Shown here one piece after another: positions 48,107-57,168 of a stretch of DNA of 64,000 bases (position 1 is its first letter; the number at the start of each line of letters is the position of its first letter). A model generated the notes under the pieces. It saw nothing but the letters and a program-made list of their open reading frames with translations. It had not been told where the DNA came from and did no database searches. Source of the stretch: Catonia carolina (taxonomy: Eukaryota > Arthropoda > Insecta > Hemiptera > Achilidae); assembly GCA_035578175.1 (NCBI GenBank), contig JAQMRL010000011.1:3917501-3981500 (forward strand). Direction: 5' to 3'. The translations under genes and the position numbers were made by a program.

Positions 48107-49053
48107 CCAGGTGTCCCACGAACAGGTTGCTATTTTTTAATTAATATGCAAGACGTATCGCACACTCTACAGACTAGAAACTTTACAGTTATAATAAATA
48201 GATATGAAAAAAGTACCCTTGAGTTTCATTTGCTTATGTTTAATCAACAAAATGGTAAAAGAAAATAATATCAAAAATGAACAATAATCTTGTGGATAAA
48301 ATCAACGGGTATAACAGTTTGGGTTGTTGTCACCAAGGATGGTGTTTTATCATATGACATATCCCATCAGACAATGACTGGAGACAGATATGCGTCAATT
48401 TTAACTAACCACATAGTTCCTCATCTTTCTCAGGCGGAGATGCAGGATGTTTTTTTCCAGCATGATGAACCCCCTCCATATTACGCTAATGTGGCCAAAG
48501 CGGTTTTAAACCAAAATCTTCCTAACCGTTAGATAGGTCGTGCAGCAGCCTCATGGACTGGCCTCCAAGATCGCCAGACTTGTCTGTTTGTGATTTTTTT
48601 ATGGGGCTTTTTTAACGAAAAAGTTTATTTTCACACCATCACAACAGTGAATGAATTAATGAGGTTGATTAAAGAGGAACTGCTGTTGATACCTCGGCAA
48701 TTTTTCAAAAACGCTTATGACTCATTTTTGTTTCATTGCTATCAGTGCATAGCTATTGATGGACATCAGTTTGATAAAGGTTAATGAAACAAATTGTGTT
48801 CATTAATATTTTTCACCTCCATTTTCTTTCATTTTATTACTTAAGTAACATTGTAACAAATCACCAATTTGAAATGGTAATGCAAATAAAATTACTTTCC
48901 ACCATTTTGTTTTGATTAATCATAAGCAAATGAAACTCAAGGGTACTTTTTCACATATCTATTTATTATAACTGTAAAGTTTCCAGTCTGTAGAGTGTGG
49001 GATACATCCGGCATATTAATTCAAAAATAGCAACCTCTTCGTGGGACACTCGG
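48107..49053 (+). mobile_element. Long-TIR transposon remnant of the IS630/Tc1/mariner group
   Basis: TA at 48105-48106 and 49054-49055 flanks inverted repeats that begin CCAGGTGTCCCACGAACAGG and CCGAGTGTCCCACGAAGAGG. They stay alignable for about 145 bp, to AATGGT near 48255 and 48901. Between them lies only the C-terminal half of a transposase, so the element is internally deleted. Long TIRs of this kind are unusual compared with the short TIRs typical of mariners. Confidence 0.8.
48288..48784 (+). pseudogene. Transposase C-terminal half (DDE, IS630/Tc1-type)
   Basis: VTKDGVLSYDISHQTMTGDR, then DVFFQHDEPPPYYANVAKAV holding the second catalytic acid in FQHD-PP-yA. An in-frame TAG (48530-48532) replaces the expected W codon after LPNR. 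The next segment is recognisable only in the +1 frame (WPPRSPDLSVCDFF, containing the third acid), after which the original frame resumes as EKVYFHTITTVNELMRLIKE and ends IDGHQFDKG. The order matches transposases that, in many insects, carry an N-terminal DUF4817 domain; that part is deleted here. Dead by stop and frameshift. Confidence 0.75.
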
Positions 49054-49055
49054 TA

Positions 49056-49382
49056 TCAATTTTATAAGTGAATGTTTTCAATTTTTAAGTTACCTTAATT
49101 TTTGAATGATAAACATGCATGTGTAATTAAGGAGATACAAAAGATTGACATTTCGCCTTCACAATTTAAGTTATGTTTACGCAATGCAGAGCTGTATGGT
49201 TGATTAACTACACCATATATTGAAGTGGCGAATAAGTACTTCCTTTAGTCAAATACAATACGTCAATACTCACACATTACCAAGAAAGTTATTATCAATT
49301 ACATTAACATAATTCTTTCTTATTAAATTTTTAACATTCAATCACATTACTGTCATACAATCACACATTACTGTCAAAATGT
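49056..49382. other. No gene seen
   Basis: AT-rich spacer between the long-TIR element and a SINE. Confidence 0.4.
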
Positions 49383-49513
49383 TGCTGACCCGTTAGTGCA
49401 GTGTCAGCGCAACTGACTTATGATCCAAGGGTCCCTGATTTGATTCCCGACATCTACCACCCTTCATCGTCTGCATAATCCTTTGAGTGCATAACAGCCA
49501 GACATAAAAAAAT
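49383..49513 (+). repeat. SINE family B-related copy
   Basis: CCCGTTAGTGCAGTGTCAGC (box A region), GTCCCTGATTTGATTCCCGA (box B) and CATCGTCTGCATAATCCTTT then ACAGCCAGACATAAAAAAA. The CTGCATTAGCAG core is altered. Confidence 0.7.
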
Positions 49514-49671
49514 ACTAAATTGTCAAAATTGAACCACTTATTAATATCGTGCAGGTTGTGCGAAATACAAGCAATACATGACATAGATCGTCAGAAAGTT
49601 TGTCAATTATTACTGGGGCATGATTTTCTGCTTTTGTCTAGGAATCTGTATAGTTATGAAAAATTCTGCTA

Positions 49672-50333
49672 TGAAACACTCACATGACTTTTTCTTGCCA
49701 ATGAAATAATGAACAATATAATCTAACCTACGTAAACAATGTAATAAAAGGAACAATGACCGGTGCTGTGACGTAGTGGGTAGCGCGCTAACCTACTAAA
49801 CAGAGGTCCTGGGATCGATTCTAGGCTAGGATCTGGAAATTATTACGAGCTTAAACCCATCATTGCAGTTTCTAAACCCACCCTAGTCGCTAATGATCAA
49901 GCTGTTGATGCGACTTTAAATAAACAAAAAAACTGAAAAACAACCTAATTTTAACCATAAGTGAATGATTTAAAATCAAAACTAACCTGTTTGGCTTCAT
50001 AATAAGGAAATCTCTCTTTGACGCTAAACTAGAGTCTGCAGAGAAAAATGCTTGAAATAAAAGTATTAGGTAGTTAATTTCCTATAAATTTGATTTAAAT
50101 AAATTGTATTATATCTTTCTTTTTTCATATTTCCTGTAAAATTTCAGGAAAGATGAAAATATCTTATTTCAGTCGTTACGTCTGATCCTATACCCCATGG
50201 TAATTTATGAGAAAGTTTATATTTCCTTAACTATTTAAGGTCGCATTAAAAACCATAATTATTTAAAACCTCTCTTTCTATCTTTCTCTCCACCTCCCTC
50301 TATCCCATACACGCGCATTCGCGCGCGCGCGTG

Positions 50334-50365
<32 letters not shown>

Positions 50366-50499
50366 TAAAACATTTTTTTTTTTTTGGATTCAGAGGTCTG
50401 AAAACGTGTATATCCGGTGAAAACTCGATTTCGAAAAACAATTTTGTTATGAAAACAATACTTTCCTTCCTATATTCTTAGGGCAAGAGAAAGTAAAAA
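49672..50499 (-). repeat. Family A copy broken by a SINE and a foreign segment
   Basis: Left end ATGAAACACTCACATGACTT...CTTGCCAATG and right end CGTGTATATCCGGTGAAAAC...GGCAAGAGAAAGTAAAAAC belong to family A. A family C SINE (49759-49937) interrupts the left part. From about 50100 to 50300 the expected A interior is replaced by one arm of an unrelated inverted repeat. Confidence 0.75.
49759..49937 (+). repeat. SINE family C inserted in family A
   Basis: GACGTAGTGGGTAGCGCGCT (box A), GGTCCTGGGATCGATTCTAG (box B) and CTAATGATCAAGCTGTTGAT GCGACTTTAAATAAA. The A sequence is continuous on either side. Confidence 0.9.
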
Positions 50500-50697
50500 C
50501 CATAACTATAATTCAGATCAAAGGTGGTCGTTAATAACCATGATTTTAATGCGACCTTAAATAGTTAAGGAAATACAAGGTACTCAAAGATTAGCTTGGG
50601 GTATAGGATCAGATGTAACGACTCAAATTAGATATCTTCATCTTTCCTGATATTTTACAGGAAATATGAAAAAATAAAGATATAATAAAATTTCTTT
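50090..50697. repeat. 170-bp inverted repeat around the family A terminus
   Basis: The segment at 50090-50262 (including TTCCTTAACTATTTAAGGTC and TACGTCTGATCCTATACCCC) recurs inverted at about 50525-50697. Between the arms are a (GC/CA)n microsatellite (50318-50362) and the right end of family A. The arms may be ends of another element or a duplication-inversion. Confidence 0.7.
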
Positions 50698-50999
50698 AAA
50701 ACGGCTCTCACGATTTTGATGGGGCTTCTTTGCTGTTCCACATTATCTGCGGTTTAGAACCTATCATAATGACCATAGTTTTTTAAACTACAGCTTAGGA
50801 TCATGTTAGAGCAAAATAGTCAAGGTCTCCGTTTTCATGCTGATGTTTTACTAATAACATTCTTTAATCGAATATTAGGCAAACGTTTATGTAATAGAAA
50901 TAACAAGGAAAAGTACGTCGTTATATTTCTACAACATAGTGCTAAACATTTTTTTAATATTTTCTTCAGTAAAAGGAGAAAGAATTTTTTCATAACTTG

Positions 51000-51282
51000 T
51001 TGAAACCGAATCGTCCGTTTTATGGAAGAATTATTTATCTAGGCCTAGGTAGGCTACGCAAGAATTAAAGCCACTTAATGAAAAACTTTACCTTTCAATA
51101 ACGTGTAATTATAAACCCGGGGTTACATTGTCTCATTTTTCTAGTTTCTTTTCACTTGTTTTCAATTGAAAATTGAAAAATTATGGTATTGTTTTAGAAT
51201 TTTTTTGTTACATTTACCCGAGTAATGGGTTTCAAAAACATGTATTTTTTCCATAAGCACATTGAAATACCTATTTTAAGTT
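51000..51282. other. No gene seen
   Basis: AT-rich spacer. Confidence 0.35.
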
Positions 51283-51560
51283 TTTAAATTAATGTTTAGG
51301 ACGGCAAAGAAAACTCACATACAAAAAATTCAAACCCATCAGTCAAAAATACTTCGCGTGATAACGAGCGCTCCATATTACATAACAAATCAAACATTGC
51401 ATTTCGTCTTAAAAATTCCTTTTGTATCAGAAACTGCTAAAACCAAATATCCAAAATTTAACAGAAAGTTAACAGACCACATATTAATCCCCTAATACAG
51501 CAAAAGTCAGAACAGAACTTAACTCACCGACGCCTATAAAGAAAATGGAGTAGAGATCTA
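51283..51560 (+). pseudogene. Jockey-like C-terminal fragment
   Basis: FRTAKKTHIQKIQTHQSKIL, RVITSAPYYITNQTLHFVLK and IPFVSETAKTKYPKFNRKLT give the GTAk-SNIqKIQrfQSK-LR-I--APWyvsN-TLH-DL-IPfV-ET--kY--fh-KL-dHpN order of Jockey ORF2. It then breaks in the LI-QLse region. Confidence 0.75.
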
Positions 51561-51832
51561 CTGATCTAATAACAAAATACATAAATATAATGCTTAAAAG
51601 ATATCCATATTATTTTACAGATTTCATAATTCTTTAACATTTCATTTTTGTAATTATAATTTATTATGTGTTGTTCAGAACTTTATTACTCATGTAGGCC
51701 TACCCTAAATATTTTTCGTTTCGTATTTCATTTTGTTTATCGTACAGTACTTATATTATTTGTTATTGTTGTTACTTTCTACGCTACTTCTTATTTTAAG
51801 TACTTTGTATTCTATGTTATTCTTGTTATGAG
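51561..51832. other. No gene seen
   Basis: AT-rich spacer up to the mariner end. Confidence 0.35.
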
Positions 51833-51897
51833 TACGAGGTGTGGCTATTAAATAAGGAGACTGACGTAAAAAAATGTTATTTTTATTTTATACATAA

Positions 51898-52250
51898 TCA
51901 CTTATTGTCACCTACAATATACACTCCTTCTCGATCCCTACAACGCTCCATGCGAATTTTCCATTGTTGGAAACAGTGCTGGAAGTCATCTTCTGTCAGC
52001 TCCTTCAGGACACGTGCCGCTTTCTCTTTTACAGCTTTCACAGACTCAAATCTTGTCCCTTTTAATGCAGATTTCACCTTAGGGAACAGGTAGAAGTCAC
52101 ATGGTGCAAGATATGGCGAATAAAGTGGATGTTCTAACACTGAGATGCTGTACTTGGCTAGGAACGTCTTGACAGATAACGCGGAATGAGCTGGCTTATT
52201 GTCTTGGTGGTGTAACCCTTTTTGTTTCGAGCGGTACAAAAGGATCGCTA
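51898..52250 (-). pseudogene. Mariner transposase C-terminal part
   Basis: YRSKQKGLHHQDNKPAHSAL carries the second catalytic Asp in HQDN-PAHSA. YSPYLAPCDFYLFPKVKSAL holds the third in the YSPdLAPCDFfLFPKlK motif, where D is replaced by Y (YSPY) but the APCD acid is kept. Then KGTRFESVKAVKEKAARVLK, ELTEDDFQHCFQQWKIRMER and CRDREGVYIVGDNK stop. Compared with full mariner transposases (about 345 residues), only the last 115 remain. Confidence 0.85.
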
Positions 52251-53704
52251 CAAAACAAAATTGGCATAGGGAAACAAAAGAAACTCCAACAGGAGAGACT
52301 GCGGTGATGTGACGGTAAAAAAAACCAAAAAAAAGTAATAAATTAGTAAAAGAATTTAATTAAATATTAAATTTATAGAGAAAATACTTAATGGATACGG
52401 TTACATTTTTTGAGTAAACGCAGAAAAGTTACATAGGTAATTAAATGTAAATAAGCATAGATAGCCAAAATTTATAAAAAAGAGCTCAATAGGATTGGCA
52501 TGCCATTTTACTGGATCCAGTTTAAAAAAAAATTTTAATAATAAGAAAAGATTAATAATTAATAATAATAATCATTATTAATAGAAATGAAACAATAAAA
52601 TTGATATTCAATCATAATAGGTCATTTAAATGACAGATAATATTTTTTTTTTTTAAATTTAATTTGATAAAAGAGCATAACTAGTATAGCTTTAAGAGAT
52701 TATAACAATTAATTTCAAAAAAATTTATAAGAAGACAATTGAAAAACGTTTAACCAAAGCAAGTTAGACAAAAGCAAAGTTCACAATTTTCATAAAAAAA
52801 TTTAGAACTCGTTTTTCACATATTATGTTTTACAAAATTAAAAGGTAAGTTATTAGTATTACCCAGCATAATTTAACAAAATTAAATTAAATTTTTAGAA
52901 AATCATTACATAACAAATTACAAAATAATTAAGGATTTAAAGTATATTTAAATGTATAAAAATAATGGAAGCTTCATAAGTAGATTTTAATTTTTTAAAG
53001 ACGAGTAGAAGCATTCCTTCCAGAAATAGAGTTATCGGGTGACATAGGAAAATTCAGACATGTTAACGTTCGCCCAAACTTGATTAAATTCATCCCAAAC
53101 AGGGTCTTAAATGCATCCTAAACTTGGTTATAAATCCATTCCCAACTTGGTTTTAAATGCTCCCTGAACTTGGTCCCTGCAAAGAGCAGAAAAACCAGGA
53201 CTTAGAAAAATGAGGGCAACCGCAAAATACAAAAAATAAAAGGTAGCTAAAGCCCACCGGCACAACAAGAGAAAAATAAAAAAATTTAACAGTGCGCTTT
53301 AAGGAAAGCTTAGAATTCAAATTAAAAAAAATTTAGTTACCCAAAGGGTTTACAAAATTTACAAAATTTTAAAATAAATCATTTTCGGCTTCAATGGGTT
53401 TTAACTACAAAATAAAAGAGAAGAACTTACCGATACACGGGAAAGCAAAATGGTCAAGCAAAAACCAGGCGACATAACGCACCCCGAAAAAACTCAAAAT
53501 GAAATACGGCACAAGTAACCAGAGAACACGTCCGGCGACATGACCATTTGCAGCAAGAAGAAAGAGCGAAACAAAAATCACTCAAAAGGAAAACTCGGGT
53601 CTGACGTCACGGGTCTCCCCCCAACAAGTTAACCAAAAGGAGAACCGAAACGGCAGATAAAGCAGATGACAGCGACGGTAGTACAGAAGCCTAGAAGAGC
53701 AAAT

Positions 53705-53850
53705 CAAAAAGTAAAAGAGAAAGCGGCACGTATCCTGAAGGAGCTGACAGAAGATGACTTCGAGCACTGTTTCCAACCATGGAAAATTCGCATGGAGCGT
53801 TGTAGGGATAAAGAAGGAGTGTATAGTGAAGGTAACAATAAGTGATTATA
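53705..53850 (+). pseudogene. Second mariner transposase C-terminus, inverted
   Basis: KEKAARILKELTEDDFEHCF and QPWKIRMERCRDKEGVYSEG repeat the last about 45 residues of the minus-strand copy at 51898-52035, with a few substitutions. Confidence 0.8.
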
Positions 53851-53908
53851 AATAAAATAAAAAAAAAATTTCAAACGTCAGTCTCGTTATTTAATAGCCA
53901 CACCTCTA

Positions 53909-55439
53909 ATATTATTTGATTTTCCTGTGTTTGTTTTTTTATTTTTTCTTAATTTCTTTTTACTGTTCAACTTTTGAATTATCCCCTGGGATGTATTCTT
54001 TAAAAAAAAATTTTCTGTTTATTTTTCACGTCATTTGTTTATTAAAAATTTTGTTAAGCTTTTGGATGGTTGTACTGTATTGTATAGTTTCTAAATAAAG
54101 AATCAAAGTTGAAAAAAAAAGAAAAATTAAAAACATGAGTCAGTATTACATTTTACGTTAAGGTTGTTCTGACGCCGGCTGATGTGAAGCCGATTCGAAT
54201 GTGAGCAGCACAGTGGCTCTCCTTGAGTAGAAATTAAGAACTACATGAAATCCAGTTCTCATTTTGAGAATGAACCTGTTACTACTCCCCCACTGCTATA
54301 AAACTCCTTACTAATACGACTCCTCATTTTTGACCACCACACAATCATATTGACGAGGCCTTTTATTCACTCACATCTGTGTCGTGCTATTTATATCTAC
54401 GACATTCATAAACATCAACTTTTTATATTTACGTTCACTGTCAGATGTGACTGAATATGTTAAAATTAGTAACATTTTAATAAAAAATTTACAATAATCC
54501 ATGTGCGACTGATAGGTTTTAGAATATTAACTCTTTGAACACTAATTCCGAGATCGCGCCGATAGACTTCGCTTTTTTTATCCAAAAAAATTTAAAATTT
54601 TATGAGACATTAAGAAAACTTCGAGAGATGTTTAAAAAAAATAACATGAAACTCCGTTTTTTTTACGCCAGTTACAGTTATGCAAAGTCGCGCGTTATTG
54701 TCAATATTTGGCAATAATTTTTTTTATTCTGTTTAGTATTATAGTAAAATGTCTAGCGAAAAATTTGATTCATCAAACGCCCTCGCTTACCACACTATAC
54801 GACTATTCAAGCGATGTAAGAGTTAAGTGAATATGGATAGTAAAATGCAGGCGGAAAAATGTCTCTCTTTGAGCTGATGTCATTGACCCACTCCTACAGT
54901 TATTTATATGACATATGTTATTATATGAAAGCACGGACAAGTGCATTTAGAAAAAAAATTATAAAAGATAATATTATAACCTTTAGTTTTTTTGTGAAGA
55001 ATGTCTGAAAATAGACTACTATTCTGCAAATTTCGGAGCGTTTATTCCCTTTTACAGGTCATATTCAATTCAGCCGGTTTTGCTACAAAAGCAAGATTGA
55101 ACAATATATACCTACCTTTATCATGCAAGCCTTCAAACGCAGTTATTACTCTATTTTTAAATGAAATACGTCCTTTACACGGGTTTCTTCAAAAAAACCG
55201 GAATCGAGTGGTAGGTATCCCACTAACATTCACAAATGAATAGAAAATTTCACACGTACCTGATTGTGTTTCTAAATAGCTTACTTTCTTTCGCATACAT
55301 TCAGCTACAATTTACTATAATGTTTACTGGTGTGCGCGTACATTGATCTTCATTATTACTCAAACTGTTGAGTACTTACACACTCCTCATCTAAAAAAAA
55401 TATATTGGCTATCTGTCGGGATAAATTTGGTATTTGCGA
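53909..55439. other. No gene seen
   Basis: AT-rich spacer. Short plus frames at 54535-54717 and 55001-55243 have no recognisable domain. Confidence 0.4.
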
Positions 55440-55599
55440 CCGCTTCCGTTGCGTAGTGACTAGAGCGCTAGCTTACAAAGCAAAAGGTGCCGGGTTCAAT
55501 TCGCAACTAGGGTCTGGAAATTTTAACATACAACCGTTACAGTACCGATACCCAAAGTAGTCGCTAGTGACCAAGCTGTTGATGCGACTTTCAAAAAAA
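55440..55599 (+). repeat. SINE family C, full length
   Basis: TTGCGTAGTGACTAGAGCGC (box A), GCCGGGTTCAATTCGCAACT (box B), GGTCTGGAAATTTTAACATA and GTCGCTAGTGACCAAGCTGT then GATGCGACTTTCAAAAAAA. Confidence 0.9.
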
Positions 55600-55930
55600 G
55601 GTATTCTGCTTTTCTCAAAATTCCGGGATTTTACTTAAATATTTGAAATATTGGTAACAAAATGAAAATACGGGTTTCAAAATGAAATACAAGTAAAATA
55701 AAATCGGTTATATACACAAGCTGATTTATTTACATTTTACAATAAAAATATAGATTACAATAGTGGTATTTAGATTTTTTTTACATTTAAAAACATACTG
55801 TGTGAGCTTATGACCATTAATGAAATAAAATAATTTATTTTTATTTCTACATTCAAAGTAATATTAAATTCAAACTATATACATATTTGTGAATTAATCA
55901 TTTAGTGAATTTTTGTGTTGTTTTTTTGTA
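55600..55930. other. No gene seen
   Basis: AT-rich spacer before the minisatellite. Confidence 0.35.
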
Positions 55931-56007
55931 ATTTTAGGGTTTCTCGTGCTTCCCCAGTATCTGCGAGGTAATTATAGGGTTTCCTCGTGCTTCCCCAGTA
56001 ATCTTCG

Positions 56008-56073
56008 ACCGTCTGCATTAGCAGTAATTGCAGAACAAGTCAGGCGTTAAACCAAAAAAAAAAAAAAAAAAAA
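56008..56073 (+). repeat. SINE family B tail embedded in the minisatellite
   Basis: ACCGTCTGCATTAGCAGTAA TTGCAGAACAAGTCAGGCGT TAAACC plus about 22 A. It replaces the array exactly at ATCTTCGA. Confidence 0.85.
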
Positions 56074-56584
56074 GTTATCTTCGAGGTAATTATAGGGTTT
56101 CCTCGTGCTTCCCCAGTAATCTTCGAGGTAATTGTAGGGTTTCCTCGTGCTTCCCCAGTAATCTTCGAGGTAATTATAGGGTTTTCTCGTGCTTCCCCAG
56201 TAATCTTCGAGGTAATTGTAGGGTTTCCTCGTGCTTCCCCAGTAATCTTCGAGGTAATTATAGGGTTTCCTCGTGCTTCCCCAGTAATCTTCGAGGTAAT
56301 TGTAGGGTTTCCTCGTGCTTCCCCAGTAATCTTCGAGGTAATTATAGGGTTTCCTCGTGCTTCCCCAGTATCTGCGAGGTAATTATAGGGTTTCCTCGTG
56401 CTTCCCCAGTAATCTTCGAGGTAATTATAGGGTTTCCTCGTGCTTCCCCAGTATCTGCGAGGTAATTATAGGGTTTCCTCGTGCTTCCCCAGTAATCTTC
56501 GAGGTAATTATAGGGTTTCCTCGTGCTTCCCCAGTATCTGCGAGGTAATTATAGGGTTTCCTCGTGCTTCCCCAGTAATCTTCG

Positions 56585-56647
56585 ACCGTCTGCATTAGCA
56601 GTAATTGCAGAACAAGTCGGACGTTAAACCAAAAAAAAAAAAAAAAA
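56585..56647 (+). repeat. Second SINE family B tail in the minisatellite
   Basis: Nearly identical to 56008-56073 and bounded by the same array bases (ATCTTCGA before, GTTATCTTCGAGG after). The tail plus array therefore appears to have been duplicated together. Confidence 0.85.
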
Positions 56648-57168
56648 GTTATCTTCGAGGTAATTATAGGGTTTCCTCGTGCTTCCCCAGTATCTTCGAG
56701 ATAATTGTAGGGTTTTCTCGTGCTTCCCCAGTAATCTTCGAGGTAATTGTAGGGTTTCCTCGTGCTTCCCCAGTAATCTTCGAGGTAATTATAGGGTTTT
56801 CTCGTGCTTCCCCAGTAATCTTCGAGGTAATTGTAGGGTTTCCTCGTGCTTCCCCAGTAATCTTCGAGGTAATTATAGGGTTTCCTCGTGCTTCCCCAGT
56901 ATCTGCGAGGTAATTAAAAGCGAATCACAAATATTTGATTGCCGACTCGATTAAAGATTAGTTGTAGTACTCAAACTCGCGCGTAATTAGCGAGAAGGCT
57001 TTTCGACTAATTTTTTAATTAATTCGTGTGATTCGATAGTTTTAAAAAATCGACTAAATCGATCAATATTACTCGTTAGTCGCTCATCAGGATCTTTAAT
57101 CCCTCCACTTTTTATTTTTTTCAAAAAATGAAAGCCGCCTCTACTTAAACTAGATGGTCCGTTACGGG

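Larger units (their letters stand above)
51835..53906. mobile_element. Composite element with two inverted mariner ends
   Basis: Both termini are the outer end of a mariner: GAGGTGTGGCTATTAAATAA at the left, and its inverse at the right (TTATTTAATAGCCACACCTC), each followed by TA (51833-51834 and 53907-53908). The inverted repeats are about 185 bp, because each arm also includes the 3' end of the transposase gene (51898-52250 on minus, about 53705-53850 on plus). The roughly 1.45 kb core (about 52255-53700) is not mariner. It is AT-rich on the left. On the right it holds GC-richer tracts with repeated CCAAACTTGGTTTTAAATGC-like phrases (about 53080-53180). A unit with mariner ends at both sides and TA outside could have moved as one piece. 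Confidence 0.75.
55931..56918 (+). repeat. 42-bp minisatellite array in three blocks
   Basis: Unit of 42 bp: ATCTTCGAGGTAATTATAGG then GTTTCCTCGTGCTTCCCCAG plus TA. Blocks are 55931-56007 (about 2 units), 56074-56584 (about 12) and 56648-56918 (about 6-7). Units differ at one site (TTATAGG versus TTGTAGG), and the two types alternate through much of block 2, giving an 84-bp higher-order period. A 41-bp variant (GTATCTGCGAGG) shifts the phase. Because 42 is divisible by 3 the array looks like a protein with a 14-residue repeat, but the 41-bp units break the frame and I do not call a gene. Confidence 0.9.

Noticed and set aside
56028..56954. Open frames of 14-residue repeats (NLRGNYRVSSCFPS type)
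   Set aside because: They are the translation of the 42-bp minisatellite. The 41-bp units break the frame, there is no start context or splice signal, and a SINE poly(A) is translated at the start.
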